In this document: positions 61,498 through 64,000 of the stretch, piece by piece
How positions within the stretch are numbered: position 1 is the stretch's first letter
Layout: every line of letters starts with the position of its first letter
NCBI GenBank assembly: GCA_019623805.1
Contig: CP053680.1
Coordinates: forward strand, 3,512,001 to 3,576,000
Direction of reading: 5' to 3'
DNA: 64,000 nt
Source: Gammaproteobacteria bacterium (ex Lamellibrachia satsuma)
GTDB lineage: Bacteria; Pseudomonadota; Gammaproteobacteria; Chromatiales; Chromatiaceae
Notes under the pieces: model-generated
Seen by the model: only the letters and a program-made list of their open reading frames with translations
Databases searched by the model: none
Told to the model about the DNA's origin: nothing
Program-made: the position numbers and the translations under genes

Positions 61498-62484
61498 TCA
61501 GTTGAATAGATGCCTGACGGCGTCGCGCTCTGCTTGAAGCTCGGCCAGTGACCGATCCATCATCTGGCGGGAAAAGGGATCGATGTCGAGACCCTTAACC
61601 ACCTTCCATTTACCTTGGTCGCAAGTGCAGGGCATACCGTAAAACAGGCCTTCTGGGATGCCGTAAGAACCATCAGAGGCGACTCCCATGGACACCCAGC
61701 GTCCAGATGAACCCAGCGCCCAGTCACGATTGTGGGCGATGATGGCGTTAGCGGCCGATGCGGCAGAGGAGAGGCCGCGAGCCGCGATGACGGCGGCTCC
61801 CCGCTTGCCGACATTGGGAATAAACTCGTCTCTGTACCATGTCTCGTCGATTCGCGCCGATGCTTTCTGACCCGCGATGGTAGCGAAGCGGATGTCGGGA
61901 TACATTGCTGGAGAGTGGTTGCCCCAAAGCGCCATTCGCTCCACGGAGTCCACCGGCTCGCCGGTCTTTCCAGCGAGCATGGAGATAGCCCGATGGAGGT
62001 CCAGGCGCATCATCGAACTGAAATTTTCCCGCTGCAGGCTCTTTGCTGCGTTCATGGTGATCAGGCCGTTGGTGTTGGCGGGATTACCGACGATGGTCAC
62101 ATGGATGTCACGGGACGCCACCTCATCCAAAGCTCTGCCCTGCCCAAGAAAGATCGTGGCGTTTTTCAGCAACAGATCCTTGCGCTCCATGCCGGGGCCA
62201 CGTGGCATGGCGCCAACCAGCAAGGCATAGTCGGCGTCCTTGAAGGCTGTTTTGGGGTCATCAGTGCCGAACATATCCGCCAGTAAGGGGAACGCGCAGT
62301 CCTCCAGTTCCATCATGACGCCCTTAAGGGCCTGCTGTGCACGCTCGTGCGGTACTTCCAGCAATTGCAGAATGACAGGCTGATCCTTGCCCAGCATCTC
62401 ACCGGCGGCGATACGGAACAGCAGTGCGTAACCGATCTGGCCTCCGGCGCCGGTAACGGCAACTCGAACAGGGGCTTTGGCCAT
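61498..62484 (-). CDS. mdh: Malate dehydrogenase (type 2, NAD-dependent)
   Basis: The protein has 328 residues, the usual length for the type-2 (cytosolic-like) bacterial enzyme. The nucleotide loop [12 protein letters not shown], the substrate loop [14 protein letters not shown], the NPANTNG motif and the catalytic His in [11 protein letters not shown] are present. The usual RLDHNRA reads RLDLHRA here, a shift of the neighbouring His that should be checked against relatives. It interconverts malate and oxaloacetate in the TCA cycle in the cytoplasm. A Shine-Dalgarno-like aaggaga lies just upstream on the minus strand. Confidence 0.93.
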   Translation of the reverse strand: MAKAPVRVAVTGAGGQIGYALLFRIAAGEMLGKDQPVILQLLEVPHERAQQALKGVMMELEDCAFPLLADMFGTDDPKTAFKDADYALLVGAMPRGPGMERKDLLLKNATIFLGQGRALDEVASRDIHVTIVGNPANTNGLITMNAAKSLQRENFSSMMRLDLHRAISMLAGKTGEPVDSVERMALWGNHSPAMYPDIRFATIAGQKASARIDETWYRDEFIPNVGKRGAAVIAARGLSSAASAANAIIAHNRDWALGSSGRWVSMGVASDGSYGIPEGLFYGMPCTCDQGKWKVVKGLDIDPFSRQMMDRSLAELQAERDAVRHLFN

Positions 62485-62640
62485 GAGATTCTCCTTAATT
62501 AGAGCAGAGTGGATTCTTTGAGAAGATTCAATTTCTGAAACAGTCGTCTATCCGGCGCACTGATGTGCCGCTTTATCCCTTTATACCCACGGGCATAAGT
62601 TTCGTTTGAGCAGGCAAGCTGCTCAACTCAGCTTTATAAA

Positions 62641-62671
62641 GCCCTCTCCCTGAAAATTTTGAGGAGAGGGC
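62641..62671 (-). terminator. Hairpin downstream of pntB
   Basis: gccctctcc and ggagagggc are a perfect 9-bp inverted repeat around tgaaaattttga. On the minus strand it is followed by tttat. A plausible though weak terminator between pntB and mdh. Confidence 0.5.
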
Positions 62672-62691
62672 TAAAGGGATATCCATAGGCT

Positions 62692-62723
62692 TAGGAGGCT
62701 ATCGGGTTTTCGACAGCCTCCTA
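62692..62723 (-). terminator. Hairpin overlapping the pntB stop codon
   Basis: taggaggct (62,692-62,700) and agcctccta (62,715-62,723) pair perfectly, and the right arm contains the pntB TAG. There is no T tract. It may protect the mRNA 3' end or slow release of ribosomes; function unproven. Confidence 0.4.
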
Positions 62724-64000
62724 GATATTGCCCATGATGGCATCGACACTTGCCTTGGCGTCACCATAGAGCATGCGGGTGTTGTCCCTGAAGAACAGCG
62801 GGTTGTCCACGCCGGCATAACCGACGCCCCTGCCTCGCTTCATCACCACCACGGAGCTTGCATTCCAGACCTCCAGTACCGGCATGCCGGCGATGGGGCT
62901 GTTGGGGTCGTCCAGGGCGCTGGGGTTGACGATGTCGTTGGCACCGATCACCAGCACCACATCTACCTTCGGAAGATCCTCGTTGATTTCATCCATCTCC
63001 AGTACTATGTCGTAGGGTACTTTGGCCTCAGCCAACAACACGTTCATGTGGCCCGGCATGCGGCCTGCAACCGGATGGATGGCGAAACGCACGTTGATAT
63101 CCTTGGCGCGCAGTTTGCGGGTGATATCGTTGATGGTGTGCTGAGCCTGAGCCACTGCCATGCCGTAGCCGGGTACTATGACCACCTCCTTGGCATTGTT
63201 CAGCATCTCGGCCGTTTCATCGGCGGAAGTCTCCGGGGAGTACTCCTGCTGTTCGCCATCGCCAGACGAAGCCACCGTACCACCTGCTGTACCGAAGCCT
63301 CCGGCAATTACCGCCAGGAACTTGCGGTTCATGGCGCGACACATAATGTAGGAGAGGATGGCGCCGCTGGAACCCACCAATGCTCCGGTGACGATCAGCA
63401 GGTCATTGTTCAGCATGAAACCTGTGGCCGCCGCCGCCCAACCCGAGTAGCTGTTGAGCATGGAGACAACTACCGGCATGTCTGCGCCGCCGATGGCCAT
63501 CACCATATGCACGCCGAAGACAAAGGCGATAAAGGTCATGATGACCAGTGCGGTAATCGCCGCATTACTGTGCTCGCCACCGACAAAAATCGTCGCCAGA
63601 TAGATACTGACAAGACCCAGACTAAGATTGAGCCAGTGACGCGCCGGCAGCATCAGTGGTTTACTGGTGATAATCCCCTTGAGCTTGCCAAAGGCGACCA
63701 CGGAACCTGTGAAGGTGATCGCGCCGATCAGAACGCCGATGTAGATCTCAATTTCGTGAATGATCGATGCCGCGCCGGTGAGGGCGTGAGCCGGGTCTTC
63801 CGACGGACCGAAATAGCCGGCGAAACCTACCAGTACCGCAGCCATACCGACAAAGCTGTGGAGCATGGCCACAAGTTCCGGCATCTCGGTCATCTGCACC
63901 TTAATGGCGAGGAAGAGACCGACGCCGGCGCCGATGATCATGGCCGCTGCCAGCCAGGTGTAACCATCGCCGTGAACCTGATCACCCATGAAGATGGTGG
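62721..64000 (-). CDS. pntB: NAD(P) transhydrogenase subunit beta (5' end outside window)
   Basis: The frame stays open past 63,989 to the window edge, so about the first 30-40 residues are missing from a family of about 460. The membrane part shows six or more helices with [20 protein letters not shown]. The NADP-binding domain III follows, with [16 protein letters not shown] and the [22 protein letters not shown] and [10 protein letters not shown] motifs. PntAB couples proton entry to NADPH formation from NADH. pntA would be expected upstream of it outside the window. Confidence 0.95.
   Translation of the reverse strand, partial: TIFMGDQVHGDGYTWLAAAMIIGAGVGLFLAIKVQMTEMPELVAMLHSFVGMAAVLVGFAGYFGPSEDPAHALTGAASIIHEIEIYIGVLIGAITFTGSVVAFGKLKGIITSKPLMLPARHWLNLSLGLVSIYLATIFVGGEHSNAAITALVIMTFIAFVFGVHMVMAIGGADMPVVVSMLNSYSGWAAAATGFMLNNDLLIVTGALVGSSGAILSYIMCRAMNRKFLAVIAGGFGTAGGTVASSGDGEQQEYSPETSADETAEMLNNAKEVVIVPGYGMAVAQAQHTINDITRKLRAKDINVRFAIHPVAGRMPGHMNVLLAEAKVPYDIVLEMDEINEDLPKVDVVLVIGANDIVNPSALDDPNSPIAGMPVLEVWNASSVVVMKRGRGVGYAGVDNPLFFRDNTRMLYGDAKASVDAIMGNI

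Noticed and set aside
61425..61510. Coding-like stretch on the minus strand overlapping the mdh stop in another frame (reads ...[16 protein letters not shown]...)
   Set aside because: It has no start codon after the previous stop in that frame and no recognised family; possibly a chance frame or remnant.
1..64000. tRNA, rRNA or riboswitch genes
   Set aside because: None could be recognised by eye in the intergenic regions; a covariance-model scan would be needed to exclude them.

Overview
The window looks like a gammaproteobacterial chromosome with moderately high GC, probably a Chromatiales-like or sulfur-oxidiser-related lineage. This is inferred from the gene mix: multihaem cytochromes, a CusBA-type metal exporter, a PEP-CTERM protein with a sigma-54 promoter, a Wzx/Wzy-type exopolysaccharide locus, type-2 malate dehydrogenase and PntB. 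No rRNA or tRNA gene was seen to fix the taxonomy. Most genes are in compact same-strand runs with 4 to 17 bp overlaps.

Layout. (1) 1-15,544 (+): the 3' part of a giant Calx-beta repeat protein with a GlyGly-CTERM-like tail that reads without a stop into a SCO1/SenC domain, followed by a cytochrome c / periplasmic-binding-protein fusion. (2) 15,681-22,153 (-): a secreted subtilase with Calx-beta domains, a Sel1/ankyrin periplasmic protein, and an Fe-S/FAD/NAD oxidoreductase with a permuted domain order. (3) 22,154-33,149: a NarL-type regulator (-), a small membrane protein and a four-gene (+) unit. That unit encodes a membrane cytochrome b-like protein, a 20-haem cytochrome, a cytochrome with 47 CxxCH plus one CxxxCH motif, and a SPOR/TPR/beta-barrel outer-membrane protein. 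It reads as a trans-envelope electron conduit. Two decayed gene fragments here show that the divergent Fe-S/FAD - cytochrome b pair was once duplicated and each copy then lost the opposite partner. (4) 33,292-41,128 (-): a CusA-type RND pump, a CusB-type adaptor with three heavy-metal-binding modules, two unknown secreted proteins and a multicopper oxidase with its own terminator. (5) 41,804-43,560: a soluble NarX-type histidine kinase (+) and a PEP-CTERM protein (-), each with a near-perfect sigma-54 promoter. (6) 43,998-59,250 (-): an exopolysaccharide locus with four sulfotransferases and a CysQ-type PAP phosphatase, two glycosyltransferases, a polymerase/ligase, a flippase, a glycoside hydrolase, a Wzc-like protein lacking the Walker A lysine, and a Wza-type exporter. 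It probably makes a sulfated polysaccharide. (7) 59,500-61,023: a complete IS701-like insertion sequence with perfect ends and a TTAA target duplication. (8) 61,498-64,000 (-): malate dehydrogenase and the 3' part of pntB.

A nested palindromic repeat family occurs at four intergenic sites (15.6, 33.2, 42.7 and 61.3 kb), three of them between convergent genes. The points most worth a second look are the electron-conduit locus with its reciprocal gene decay, the sulfated-polysaccharide locus, and the Calx-beta/SCO read-through.
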